Assembly (NCBI RefSeq): GCF_003570925.1
Contig: NZ_QXIS01000006.1
Span: forward strand, 1-64,000
Source of the DNA: Candidatus Cryosericum terrychapinii
Lineage (GTDB): Bacteria; Caldisericota; Caldisericia; Cryosericales; Cryosericaceae
Direction of reading: 5' to 3'
Length of the DNA: 64,000 nt
Each line of letters opens with the position of its first letter. The stretch's first letter is position 1. The notes beneath the pieces are model-generated. The model was not told where the DNA came from, did not search any database, and saw only the letters and a list, made by a program, of their open reading frames with translations. Below, one piece after another: positions 16,700-26,100 of this stretch. Position numbers and translations under genes: made by a program.

Positions 16700-17107
16700 C
16701 TATTGGCCAACCCTGTTGGTCGTGCGCTCGTACTGGGCGCCGCACGTGTAGCAGCGCCGGTCGTGGACGCAGACGGGACTGCCGCACGACGGGCAGACCC
16801 AGTGGGTATTCTCGATGACCATGAACCGGTCGAGTCCCAGCTCACGGATGCGGTCCAGGTTCTCCAGCATGCTCATGCCGTACTTGGTGCGATAGCGCAG
16901 GTCCAGCTGTCGCAGTCTGCGGCATGGGTACTTGGTGCAGTCGAAACAGAAGGTAGCGCCCCCGGTTCTCTCGGCGCACATCTTGATACTGCAGACCAGG
17001 CAGTGCTTCTGCTTCGGGCCCTCTTCGGCCAGACACCCGGCGCAGCGATTCCTGTCACGCAGGTGGGCGGCACAGACCCCGCAGTTCATGCCGCATGGCG
17101 CCATCAT
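16700..17107 (-). CDS. DUF3795-like cysteine-rich protein
   Basis: The 135-residue protein starts APCGMNCGVCAAHL, the signature of the DUF3795 family, followed by CAGCLAE, CLVCSIKMCAE, CFDCTKYPC and a C-terminal zinc-ribbon-like pair CPSCGSPVC and CYTCG. The many CxxC units suggest binding of zinc or Fe-S clusters. Function is unknown for the family. The start is uncertain: the first of two ATGs at 17107 is used, but a TTG at 17167 inside the end of the upstream fusion gene is also in frame. It probably shares a transcript with that upstream gene. Confidence 0.75.
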   Translation of the reverse strand: MMAPCGMNCGVCAAHLRDRNRCAGCLAEEGPKQKHCLVCSIKMCAERTGGATFCFDCTKYPCRRLRQLDLRYRTKYGMSMLENLDRIRELGLDRFMVIENTHWVCPSCGSPVCVHDRRCYTCGAQYERTTNRVGQ

Positions 17108-17144
17108 GGAGGCAGAAATGCCGGTTGTGCGCTTCAGATGATCG

Positions 17145-18251
17145 TCACTTGGTGCCGGGCTCTCCAAAGTTCACCTCGGCAGTTGCCTGCAGCTGCACGA
17201 TGCCGTGGCTCAACTTCTCGTTCCACTCGTCGATGACATCACGGGCCTTCGCATCGTAGTTGCTGTGGGCATCCTTCACCAGTATGACGTCGTACCCCAG
17301 CTCGTGCGCGCCCTTGCAGGTGGCCTGGACACAGCCGTTGGTCACCAGGCCCGCCACGACGACGCGGTGCACGTGCAGGGCATCCAGCTCTGCCTTGAGC
17401 GTCGTGTCCTCGAACGCGTTGCCATGGTGCTTGTGGATGAAGTGGTCCGTGATCAGCGGATTCAGGGCTGGATGCAGTTTCCAGCCGTCCGTCCCCTCCA
17501 CCAGCCCCTTGTCACTGGAGTGCTGGACATAGAACACCGGGACCTTCGCCACACGAGCCTTGTCCACGAGGAGCCGGATGTTTGCGAGGATCTTCTCAGC
17601 CTCGTAGATGGGAGTGGTCTTCTCGAACAGCTCCCTCTGGACGTCGATGATCAGAAGGGCGGTCCCGCCCGCGTTCTTCGGCACCTTCGCTCTCACGCGT
17701 TTGCTCGTACCCGCAGCCGTACGATGTGCTGGTTTCGCTGCTGGCGTCTCACCGGACCAGACCTTTGTCCCCCTGCGGATGCCTGTCAGGGCCCATCGGT
17801 AGTGGTCACCGGCGCACGAATCGACGTAAGAAGCCAGCGTGTTGATACTGATCCAGGCGTACCGCCCGGGCGTGAACAGCTCCTCCTCAGACAGTGATGC
17901 GACCACCTCCAGCATGTGCCTGTGTGATGCGTCCAGCTGGCTCCTGACGTCGTCCAGCGCCGCGTCCCGGCACCGCTCGTAGATGGCCTGGTTCAGCGCA
18001 GGCAGCTGACTCCAGTTGTACCCCTCGGCCGGGACGGCTGGCGTCTCGCCGCGCAATCCCGCCTCATACCAGTCCATCAACATCCTCTGCCATTCCAACA
18101 GGTGTGCCAGGATATCCTTGATGGACCAGGTGTCGATGACTCCTGGTCGGACCATCTCCTCCGGTGTGAGCGATGCAAACTGCCGCTCCAATGCCTCGTA
18201 CTTCTTCTGAGCCTCATCCAGCAGTTGCTGTTTGTTGATCGGTTTTGGCAT
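17145..18251 (-). CDS. ClbS/DfsB-like domain fused to an isochorismatase-like cysteine hydrolase
   Basis: The 368-residue protein joins two domains. Residues 1-165 are a DinB-type four-helix bundle of the ClbS/DfsB (DUF1706) group, with WSIKDILAHLLEWQRM and GYNWSQLPALNQ. ClbS protects E. coli from colibactin. After a basic Thr/Ala linker (170-200), residues 203-368 form a cysteine hydrolase with ALLIIDVQ (catalytic Asp) and VTNGCVQATCKGA (catalytic Cys). That half is closely related to the stand-alone hydrolase at 20603-21142. The fusion is unusual and suggests that both domains act on one small molecule, perhaps a thiol- or amide-bearing toxin; this is inference. AAGGAGGCAGCG marks the start. 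Confidence 0.82.
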   Translation of the reverse strand: MPKPINKQQLLDEAQKKYEALERQFASLTPEEMVRPGVIDTWSIKDILAHLLEWQRMLMDWYEAGLRGETPAVPAEGYNWSQLPALNQAIYERCRDAALDDVRSQLDASHRHMLEVVASLSEEELFTPGRYAWISINTLASYVDSCAGDHYRWALTGIRRGTKVWSGETPAAKPAHRTAAGTSKRVRAKVPKNAGGTALLIIDVQRELFEKTTPIYEAEKILANIRLLVDKARVAKVPVFYVQHSSDKGLVEGTDGWKLHPALNPLITDHFIHKHHGNAFEDTTLKAELDALHVHRVVVAGLVTNGCVQATCKGAHELGYDVILVKDAHSNYDAKARDVIDEWNEKLSHGIVQLQATAEVNFGEPGTK

Positions 18252-18422
18252 CGCTGCCTCCTTGCACATTGCTCTGTGTATCTGTCATGGCTGTCTATTT
18301 CATGATACACCCTATCGCACGTTCCTCATCATCGCGCGGCGGCGTAGAGCTACCCGGGTCTTGCCTGTTGGGCTGCCCGCTATTCCCCTCGCACGTCGTG
18401 ACACAGTAAGGTGACGCAGTAG

Positions 18423-19472
18423 CTACATGTTGGCTTCGTAGTGAGCAGTGGGGTCGTGAGCACTCGACTGCACGACTCGTATGAGACCAGCTCCAATGAG
18501 GCTTTTCAGATGCCGTTGCAGGGTGCTGCGACTGATATGAAGCTTGACTGTGAGGGCCGATGGCGTGTTGATGCCATCCCTGAGGATGGCCGAAAACACG
18601 CTCAGAGCGGTCCCCGAGAACCCCACAGCTCCTGCTTTGATCTGCAGGACGCCAGTCTTGATGACTTGTTCGCCCTTGCTCTGTACCTCCTGCATCTGTG
18701 CGGCCAGACCGCCCACGTAATATTCGAGCCAGCCGGTCATATCCATGTCGTGTTCACGCACACGTTGCAGGGCTCCAAAGTATGCCGAGCTATCCCGGTC
18801 ATAGAGTTCGCTCATGGTGAACAGGCGCTTGAAGTCGTAGTTGTCACGATACATCACCAACGTGGCCAGCAACCGAGCCGTGCGGCCATTGCCATCGATG
18901 AAGGGGTGGATGTGCACGAGCTGGAATTGCGCTATGCCACTTACCAGGACCGTGTTGATGCCCGTGTCTGCGTTGAGCCATTCCACGAGATCGGTCATCA
19001 ACGATTGGACTTCATCAGCAGGCGGAGGAGTGTACACGGTTTCCTTGGTCACGGAATCGACGACCAGATTCTGTCCCAGCCGATACTGGCCAGGCGCCGC
19101 CGAGCCTCCACGCACATCTGTGACCAACCGTTTGTGGATCTCGCGGATTAACACCTCGCTCATAGGCTCGACGCTGCCGATATATCCAGCAACCAACTCA
19201 AATGCGGTGCGGTAGTTGAGCAGTTCACGCACATCGTTCGGATTGGCTTCTGGTATCGTCTGCCCAGCCAGCAGCTGTGTGGACTGCTCAAGTGTCAGCT
19301 GTGTACCCTCAATATGCGTCGTATGGTGTGCTTCCAGAGTCAGGGCGTTTGCCTGCATGTCGCGGATCCAGTCGTCCGAGAGCCGTGCAGCCGACATAAA
19401 GCCAACGGCGCGCTCGATGCGCGTCAGACCTGCAACAATTGCATTGTTGATCGAGAATTTTGGGTCAAACAT
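18423..19472 (-). CDS. Fic-family AMP-transferase-like protein with winged-helix tail
   Basis: The 349-residue protein carries an intact Fic motif HPFIDGNGRTAR (residues 189-200), so transfer of AMP from ATP to a protein hydroxyl is expected. An inhibitory-helix motif of the class II type, T51-x3-E55-G56 (TTHIEG), sits in the N-terminal region, implying self-inhibition. The last ~75 residues (TPSALTVKLHISRSTLQRHLKSL) form a helix-turn-helix/winged domain, a common architecture in chromosomal Fic proteins. AAAGGAGGCCTCT gives the start. It opens the accessory island and no separate antitoxin is adjacent. Confidence 0.9.
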   Translation of the reverse strand: MFDPKFSINNAIVAGLTRIERAVGFMSAARLSDDWIRDMQANALTLEAHHTTHIEGTQLTLEQSTQLLAGQTIPEANPNDVRELLNYRTAFELVAGYIGSVEPMSEVLIREIHKRLVTDVRGGSAAPGQYRLGQNLVVDSVTKETVYTPPPADEVQSLMTDLVEWLNADTGINTVLVSGIAQFQLVHIHPFIDGNGRTARLLATLVMYRDNYDFKRLFTMSELYDRDSSAYFGALQRVREHDMDMTGWLEYYVGGLAAQMQEVQSKGEQVIKTGVLQIKAGAVGFSGTALSVFSAILRDGINTPSALTVKLHISRSTLQRHLKSLIGAGLIRVVQSSAHDPTAHYEANM

Positions 19473-19771
19473 AGAGGCCTCCTTTGTCCAGTATAGTCAA
19501 GTGGCGGACTGGTGCCAGCTTGCTGGTTCGTCATGCCCGCGCAGGTGGCTTATCCTTCACTCCCCCGAGCCCTTTTGTCCCTCGTTATTATCGTGAAGTG
19601 CCCATATCCGATAATAAGACGTCGATTTGCACTCCATATTGTCGGTAACAATAACAACAATCCGAGCAAAAAGGACGGCAAGCGATATAGTAGATATCTG
19701 TGAGATCGATGCAGCAGAAATCTGTGAGATCGATCTTCTTGCAAGTCCAATATTCATGATGGGAGGAAAAG
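19473..19771. other. AT-richer gap with 24-bp-spaced direct repeat
   Basis: No gene is supported in this 299-bp gap between divergent Fic and cysteine hydrolase genes. The 15-mer ATCTGTGAGATCGAT occurs at 19696-19710 and 19720-19734, shortly before the hydrolase start, and could be a pair of operator sites. CCCCCGAGCCCTTTTGT at 19562-19578 recurs exactly on the other strand at 45385-45369, inside a dispersed repeat. Confidence 0.5.
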
Positions 19772-20467
19772 ATGGAAGATGAGAAGACTCCGACATTCAG
19801 GAAGTTCCTGAACCCCAACTTTGAAGTGTATCCCGAAGGTGATTACTGGGAGAAGTTCAAACTGCTGAAGGCCAAGACGGCGCTGCTGATCATCGACGTT
19901 CAGAACCACGATCAGGACCTGGCTGTCGAGCTCAGGAATGCAGGCAACAGTTACCTGTACGACCGACTGAACGGGATGGTCATTCCAAATGCCAAGCGAC
20001 TCCTCACGTTCTTCCGCGACCAGCAGATGGTCGTCACATTCGCAACGCTGGGCAATCAGCGCGCAGACGGCCGTGACCGTTCGCCTACCCAGGCCAGACC
20101 GGGCTGGAACTATACCCTGCTCAAGATTGGCTCGACGGAACAGGAGGTTGTCGATGATCTGAAGCCGAGAGAAGGCGAGGTCGTCGTCTGCAAGACCACG
20201 GACAGCACGGTGATGGGCACTCAGTACGGTCACATCCTGAGATGGATGGGCATCGAGTACGTGGTGGTCGGTGGTTTGTTCACGGATCAGTGCGTTTCCA
20301 GCACCGTGCGCGACTTGTCGGACTGGGGCTATACCGTCTTCCTGGTGGAGGATGCCACGTCGGCCATCAACGCCGACCTTCAGGTCTGGGAGACTAGGAT
20401 GCTCAACCAGATCTACTGCAAGGTGGTCTCAACGGAAGAAGTACTCCAGGACCTGGCGGCACAATAG
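19772..20467 (+). CDS. Isochorismatase-like cysteine hydrolase
   Basis: The 231-residue protein has the catalytic triad of the family: D42 in LLIIDVQ, K141 in VCKTTDS and C174 in TDQCVSST. It could hydrolyse an amide, carbamate or isochorismate-type substrate; family sequence alone does not tell. It has a 35-residue N-terminal extension and is only distantly related to the other two hydrolases in the window. A direct repeat pair 40-75 bases upstream of the start could control it. GGGAGGAAAAG is the ribosome binding site. An imperfect hairpin between it and the convergent hydrolase gene may terminate both. Confidence 0.85.
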   Translation: MEDEKTPTFRKFLNPNFEVYPEGDYWEKFKLLKAKTALLIIDVQNHDQDLAVELRNAGNSYLYDRLNGMVIPNAKRLLTFFRDQQMVVTFATLGNQRADGRDRSPTQARPGWNYTLLKIGSTEQEVVDDLKPREGEVVVCKTTDSTVMGTQYGHILRWMGIEYVVVGGLFTDQCVSSTVRDLSDWGYTVFLVEDATSAINADLQVWETRMLNQIYCKVVSTEEVLQDLAAQ

Positions 20468-20483
20468 GAGGCTGCCAATCCGT

Positions 20484-20556
20484 CACTCCTCCCGAGCACT
20501 TCTTTCCAATGCCCCCGAGTATTTCTTCTTAATACGAGGGGTGCTTCTGAGGGGTG
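20484..20556. terminator. Large imperfect hairpin between convergent hydrolase genes
   Basis: Outer arms CACTCCTC..GAGCAC (from 20484) pair with GTGCTTCTGAGGGGTG (20541-20556), and inner arms CCCCCGAGTATT (20512-20523) with AATACGAGGGG (20531-20541). The place between two convergent genes suggests a two-way terminator, though a repeat origin is also possible because the left arm resembles 19555-19580. Confidence 0.5.
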
Positions 20557-20602
20557 CATTCGGCGCAGGCGGGAGTCCAGCTTGTTGCTTATGCTCTCGT
20601 GA

Positions 20603-21142
20603 TCACTTTGAGTCAGCCGCTCCAAAGTCCACGTCGGCGGTAGCCTGAAGGCGAACGATACCTCGGCTGAGCTTCGTGTTCCACTTGTCGATGATCTGCC
20701 CGCTGCCCGCGCTATTGGTACTGTGGGCATCCTGCACCAAGGTCACGTCGTAGCTCAGGGCATGGGCGCCCTTGCAGGTCGCTTGCACGCAGCCGTCCGT
20801 CACCAACCCCACGACGATGATCCTGCTGACGCGCAGGGCGTCCAGGTCACTCTTGAGGCGTGTGTCCTCGAAGGCATTGCCGCGGTGCTTGCGGATGAAG
20901 TGGTCGGTCTTCCGCGGCTTCAACGCCGGATGCAGCTGCCATCCAATACTGCCCTCTATCAGTGTGGTCTTGGTTGAGTGCTGGACGTAGAACACCGGGG
21001 CGCCAGCGGCATGAGCGCGGTCGACGAGCGTGTTGATATTCTTTAGCACCAGATCTCCCTGGTAGACGGGCGTCGACTTCTCAAACAAGTCACATTGCAC
21101 GTCGATGATGAGCAATGCCGTTTTCGTACCGAGTTCTTTCAC
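20603..21142 (-). CDS. Isochorismatase-like cysteine hydrolase, paralogue of the fusion partner
   Basis: The 179-residue protein has D14 in LLIIDVQ and the nucleophile in VTDGCVQATCKGA. It matches the C-terminal half of the ClbS-like fusion protein over its full length, including HPALxPxxTDHFI, KHxGNAFEDT and the final VDFG region, at clearly more than half identity by eye. The two therefore arose by duplication and domain fusion. GTG at 21142 with AAGAGG upstream is chosen; an in-frame ATG 15 codons earlier is possible. It is divergent from the AbiEii-type pair. Confidence 0.82.
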   Translation of the reverse strand: MKELGTKTALLIIDVQCDLFEKSTPVYQGDLVLKNINTLVDRAHAAGAPVFYVQHSTKTTLIEGSIGWQLHPALKPRKTDHFIRKHRGNAFEDTRLKSDLDALRVSRIIVVGLVTDGCVQATCKGAHALSYDVTLVQDAHSTNSAGSGQIIDKWNTKLSRGIVRLQATADVDFGAADSK

Positions 21143-21194
21143 GTCGCGCCTCTTACATATTGTAACACGTTCCCCTTCCTGGGTCATCAGACTC

Positions 21195-21222
21195 TTGATT
21201 TACACCGCATGCTGTGTAAAAT
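21195..21222 (+). promoter_or_regulatory. Promoter with embedded inverted repeat of the AbiEii-type operon
   Basis: TTGATT (21195-21200), 16 bases and TAAAAT (21217-21222) form the promoter. The spacer holds TTTACAC-N8-GTGTAAA (21199-21220), a perfect 7-bp inverted repeat. An operator between -35 and -10 fits autorepression, which is known for AbiE-type pairs. Confidence 0.65.
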
Positions 21223-21242
21223 GTCTACAGGAGGTCCAGAAG

Positions 21243-21635
21243 ATGAGTATCGTCGTTCGCACGATTCATGGAAGACAGTATGCGTATGTCTCTCGACGCG
21301 AGGGCAAGCGCATGATTCAGACCTACCTTGGTCCCATGAGCAGGCCGGACGTTCAGGCTGCTGTCGACGGCTTGTTCGAAGAGAAGGGGATCCCTGAGCG
21401 CCTGCGCCGTCTGTTTTGGGACACAGATCCCGAATCGCTGGATCTCTCCCGGCATGCGACCGCCATCATTGAACGCGTCCTCGAGATGGGAGACCTGCAG
21501 GACGTGCGATGGCTGCAGCATCGTTATACCGGCACCACGATCGCGCAGGTCCTGACGCTTTCCAAAGGACTCTCACCACGCTCGCGGGTATTCTGGAACC
21601 TGTGGTTCGGCAGGGAGGAGCCCTGTGCACCCTGA
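21243..21635 (+). CDS. DUF6922-like putative antitoxin
   Basis: The 130-residue protein has an N-terminal strand-rich part (YAYVSRREGKRMIQTYLG) and a C-terminal domain FWDTDPESLDLSRHATAIIERVLEMGD..WLQHRYTGTTIAQVL...LSPRSRVFWN. That pattern matches the DUF6922 domain that regularly precedes AbiEii-type nucleotidyltransferases, as I recall the family. It overlaps the next gene by 11 bases and sits directly behind a promoter with a palindrome, so it is the likely antitoxin and autorepressor. AGGAGG lies eight bases before the ATG. Confidence 0.75.
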   Translation: MSIVVRTIHGRQYAYVSRREGKRMIQTYLGPMSRPDVQAAVDGLFEEKGIPERLRRLFWDTDPESLDLSRHATAIIERVLEMGDLQDVRWLQHRYTGTTIAQVLTLSKGLSPRSRVFWNLWFGREEPCAP

Positions 21636-22290
21636 ATGTCTGCGGCCCGAAGCCGCACGCCTCCTGCCCGTCGTCGCCAAGGCTCTCCAACCGTTTAACC
21701 CAATCCTGGCAGGGGGTACTGCTCTTGCATTGCAGGTGGGCCACCGTGTGTCCGTCGACTTTGACTTCTTCACCGGGAACGAATTCGACCCTGCTGCCAT
21801 CCTTCGGGTTGTGCAGGCAACCTCAGCAGAGGTCCAGTCGCTGAAGTTGGAACCGGGGACGGCGGTGATGATCGTGGACGGGGTCAAGGTATCACTGTTC
21901 CAGTATCCGTACCCCTTTGCCGAGCCCATGGAGTTGTTCAACGGAACGAAGGTTGCAGGCATCGTCGACATTACCGGGATGAAGCTCATCGCTATCATGC
22001 AGCGTGGGGCCAGGCGCGACTTCGTGGATCTCTACACAGTGCTCAAGACGACACCATTTCGCGTCGTCGCGCACAACGCCGTCCAACGCTTTGGTCCAAC
22101 CCTCATCGAACCGGTCGTCATCGGCAAGGCGCTCGCCTGGTTTGCCGACGCAGACGCGCAACCAGACCCCATGTATCTCGGAAAGCCCCTGCAGTGGTCG
22201 GCCATCAAGCGGTTCTTCCGCTCCAGTGTGTCGCAGTTTGTCCTTGACCTTGAGGCAGAACGGGTAGACTCAGTGCGCGGGCAACTGTAG
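21625..22290 (+). CDS. AbiEii-family nucleotidyltransferase toxin
   Basis: The 221-residue protein is a minimal nucleotidyltransferase: GG at 30-31 (LAGGTALAL) and the metal-binding D45-x-D47 (VDFDFF), followed by KLIAIMQRGARRDFVDLY, the conserved basic helix of AbiEii/MenT-type enzymes. Relatives transfer nucleotides to tRNA acceptor stems or other targets and stop growth. GTG at 21625 follows GGGAGG and overlaps the antitoxin gene, giving translational coupling. Its relation to phage exclusion here is inferred from family and from location in the accessory island. Confidence 0.85.
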   Translation: MHPECLRPEAARLLPVVAKALQPFNPILAGGTALALQVGHRVSVDFDFFTGNEFDPAAILRVVQATSAEVQSLKLEPGTAVMIVDGVKVSLFQYPYPFAEPMELFNGTKVAGIVDITGMKLIAIMQRGARRDFVDLYTVLKTTPFRVVAHNAVQRFGPTLIEPVVIGKALAWFADADAQPDPMYLGKPLQWSAIKRFFRSSVSQFVLDLEAERVDSVRGQL

Positions 22291-22331
22291 ACGTCAAGAC
22301 GATATTCCAGAACGAGAGGGAGTGCACACCC

Positions 22332-23060
22332 ATGAATGACGTAAACGAGGTTATCAGGCAGCTCCGGGAGAGAAAGTCGGTACGCGTCTTTGAGGACAAA
22401 GTCATGCCCGATGCTGTCAAGAACGAGGTGATCGCGGCGGCCTTCGAAGCGCCGACTGCCGGCAACATGATGTTCTATACGATCATCGACGTGACCGATC
22501 AGAAGGTCAAGGATCAACTGTCGGTGCTGTGCGACCATCAGCCCTTCATCGCCAAGGCCCCGCTCGTTCTCGTGTTCCTTGCCGATTATCAGCGGTGGTA
22601 CGAGACCTACCGGGCGGCCGGACTTATCGTGCGCAAGCCAGCCGTTGGCGACTTGATGCTCGCTTGTGCGGACGCGTTCATCGCTGCACAGAACAGCGTG
22701 GTGGCCGCCCAGTCACTGGGGCTCGGTTCCTGCTACATCGGCGACGTCCTCGAGAACTGCGAACAAGTGAGGGCACTGCTCTCGCTGCCCGAATTCGTGA
22801 TGCCTGCGGCCGTGGTTGTGTATGGTTATCCGACAAAACAGCAGCTTGATCGCAAGAAGCCCGCGCGTTTTGGCAAGAGCCATATCGTCCATGAGAACGG
22901 CTACCGGAAAATGGAAGCCGATGAGCTCCTTGGGATGCACAGCGAGCGGGGCGACAAGGAGAGCATCGAAGCGCTCTGCAAACGGAAGTACATGTCCGAT
23001 TTCAGCGCCGAGATGACCCGGTCAGTGGCGGAGTATCTGAGGAACTTCAGCGACCGGTAA
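22332..23060 (+). CDS. Nitroreductase-family flavoprotein
   Basis: The 242-residue protein has the FMN-binding layout of NfsA/NfnB-type nitroreductases: RKSVRVFEDK near the N-terminus, APTAGNMMFYTIIDVTD, a central DAFIAAQNSVVAAQSLGLGSCYIGD and PAAVVVYGYPTKQ. It probably reduces nitro or quinone compounds with NAD(P)H. A C-terminal extension of about 60 residues (KYMSDFSAEMTRSVAEYLRNF) matches a known subgroup with a longer tail. GAGGGAG is placed about 10 bases upstream. It follows the toxin gene by 42 bases and may share its promoter, but no functional link is evident. Confidence 0.88.
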   Translation: MNDVNEVIRQLRERKSVRVFEDKVMPDAVKNEVIAAAFEAPTAGNMMFYTIIDVTDQKVKDQLSVLCDHQPFIAKAPLVLVFLADYQRWYETYRAAGLIVRKPAVGDLMLACADAFIAAQNSVVAAQSLGLGSCYIGDVLENCEQVRALLSLPEFVMPAAVVVYGYPTKQQLDRKKPARFGKSHIVHENGYRKMEADELLGMHSERGDKESIEALCKRKYMSDFSAEMTRSVAEYLRNFSDR

Positions 23061-23141
23061 CCCTCAGGCGGGAGTCCAGTTTGTTTCATTTTGCGCTACA
23101 ATGCTTGACATAGAGACGTTCGGTGGACCCAGGGAGGGATC

Positions 23142-26100
23142 ATGACGTTCAGGGCATCGGTGGAAAGGTATCTGGGGGCGGTCGCGCAGCAGTATCACCG
23201 CGGCGACGCGCGCGAGGAGTCATATTATGACGTGCTCAAGCAGCTCTGGGAGGAGCTGGGGTCGCAGCTCAGCAGCGCGCACGCGACGCTGACCGTCCTC
23301 CCTCGTCAGACTGAGGCAGGCAACCCCGACATGCGTGTCTGGAGTGGGCAGCAGCACATCACCGGCTACATCGAGGCCAAGGAGCCGGGCGTCACCAACC
23401 TGGACCACGTCGAAGTCAGCGAGCAGCTCAAGCGGTACCGCGCCGCCTTCCCCAACGTCATCGTCACCAACTTCCTGGAGTTCCGCCTCTACCGCTTTGG
23501 ACAGCCGATGGGTCAACCCGTGACCATCGGGTCCCTGCAGGCGCTGCAAGCGGGCATGAAGGTACCCTTGCAGCACGAGGAGCAGTTCCGCGAACTCGTG
23601 GAACGTTTCTTCGACTTCCAGCTGCCCCGCGCCTACACAGCCCAGACGCTGGCAGTGGCGCTGGCCGATCGCACGCGCTTCCTGCAGCAGCAGGTGCTGG
23701 CACAGCTGGTGGACGATGAGGACCACAAGCTTAACAGCGAACTCGTCAACCTGCTGGCAGAATTCAAGCAAGTCCTCATGTCCGACCTGACCAGCGATAC
23801 TTTTGCCGACCTCTACGCACAGACCATCACCTACGGCCTGTTCGCGGCGCGCATGCGCGTGACCGGCACCTTTACCCGCGAGACTGCGCTCAATGGCATC
23901 CCGGCGACCATCGGCATCCTGCGCAAGTTGTTCAAGTACATCTCCATTGGCGATACTCCCGAACGCCTGCGCGTCATCATCGACGACATCGCGGATGTGC
24001 TGGCAGTTGCCGATACGGATACGGTGTTCAAGGGCTACGGCAAGAACGGTCGTGACCCGGTGGCCGACTTCTATGAGACCTTCCTCGGCGAATATGACCC
24101 TGCCAAGAGGAAGCAGCACGGTGTCTACTACACGCCTCAGCCCGTGGTCAGCTACATCGTCCGCAGCGTAGACCAGATCCTGCGCGACTCCTTTGGCAAG
24201 CCCGACGGCCTGGCCGACCCCAGCGTCACCGTCCTCGATCCTGCAGCGGGTACCATGACCTTCCCTGCCACTGCCGTGCGCCTGGCTGCCGAGACCTACA
24301 AGGCCAAGTACGGTGACGGCAGTCTGGACAGCTGGATCAAGGGGCATGTGCTGCGCGACTTCTATGCCTTTGAGCTGATGATGGCCCCGTATGCCATCGG
24401 TCATCTGCGCATGGGCACCCTGCTCACTGAACTGGGCTACACCATGAGCACCGACGACCGCTTCAAGCTGTACCTCACCAATACGCTGGACGTCAGCACG
24501 GCCGAGCAGAACCCCATCCCCGGCCTATCGCCCCTGGCGGACGAATCCCACATGGCCGAGGCCGTGAAGACCACTCAGCCGGTCCTGGTGATCATGGGCA
24601 ATCCGCCGTACTCGGGCACCAGCAGCAACAAGGGCGCGTGGATCTCAGCCCTCATCGACGACTACAAGAAGGTGGACGGCAAGCCCCTGGACGAGAAGAA
24701 CCCCAAGTGGTTACAAGACGACTACGTCAAGTTCATCCGCTTTGCGCAGTGGAAGATCGACCAGGCAGGTGAGGGCGTCCTCGGGTTCATCACCAACCAC
24801 AGCTACCTGGACAACCCGACGTTCCGTGGCATGCGTCAGTCGCTGATGGCATCCTTCGACCAGTTGCACATCCTCAATCTGCATGGCAATTCGCTCAAGA
24901 AGGAGCAGTGCCCCGACGGTAGCAAAGACGAAAACGTATTCGACATCATGCAGGGAGTCGCGATTATTCTTGCAGTGAAACGAAATGGTGTTCCAAAAGG
25001 TATCTGGTACAGCGATCTGTGGGGCAGCCGTGATGCCAAATATACCGTCCTGAGCAATGATCAGATGACGCAGACGGCATGGCAGGAGCTGACACCGCGT
25101 GGCGATATGTACCTCTTTGTTCCGCAGGATGCCACACTGGCGGCAGAATACGAACAATGGCCTAAAGTGACCGAGATTTTCCCTGTATCAAGTGTTGGGA
25201 TTGTCACCGCCCGCGACGAATTGACGATCCAGTTTACGCCCGAGCAGGTGTGGCAGACGGTCAACAGGTTCATCAGCATGCCACCCGAAGAAGCACGGGA
25301 AGCATTTCACTTGGGCAAAGACGCCCAAGACTGGAAGGTACAACTTGCACAGGACGACATCCGGCGGAGCGGTCCAAAGCTAGAGAATGTCGTGCCGGTC
25401 CTCTACCGTCCCCTGGATATCCGGTACACCTACTACACAGGACAATCTCGTGGGTTCATCTGTAGGCCACGTGCAGAAGTGATGAGAAACATGCTGCGGC
25501 CGAATACTGCCCTCGTAGTGCCGCGTCAATGCAAGGAACAACCGGGAGCTTTCGCTTGTTCGTCTATAGCTGGACACAAGACTGTGGATGCATATGACAT
25601 CAACTACTTGTTTCCTCTGTACTGCTATGATACATCGTTGTCTGCCGACATCGACGCGATCGAGAACATCAGTGCAACTGGCACCCATCGTCTCGCTAAC
25701 CTGGGTCCAGCTGTTGCAGCGAATGTAGCTAAGGATCTGGGGTTCATCATGACTTCAGATGGCCACGGCGATTTGGCTCACGGTTCGATGGGACCCGAAG
25801 ACCTGTTCGCGTACATCTATGCGGTGCTGTATTCGCCTGCCTACCGCACACGCTACGCCGAGTTCCTCAAGGCGGACTTCCCGCGCATCCCGTTCACCAA
25901 GGATCGTGACACCTTCCTCAAGTTGGCTGGGCTTGGTCAGCAGCTCATTGACCTGCACCTGATGCGTTCGCCCGAGCTTGACAACCCCATCAGCCGCTTC
26001 TGCGGCAAGGGCGATAGTGCTGTCACCAAGGTCGAGTACGACGCGGACCGTGGGCGCGTCGCCATTAACCCCACCCAGTACTTCGACAGCGTCACCCCAG

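Noticed and set aside
23220-24404. 394-codon minus-strand frame inside the type IIG gene
   Set aside because: Shadow of the methylase frame; Gly/Val/Asp-rich with no start signal.
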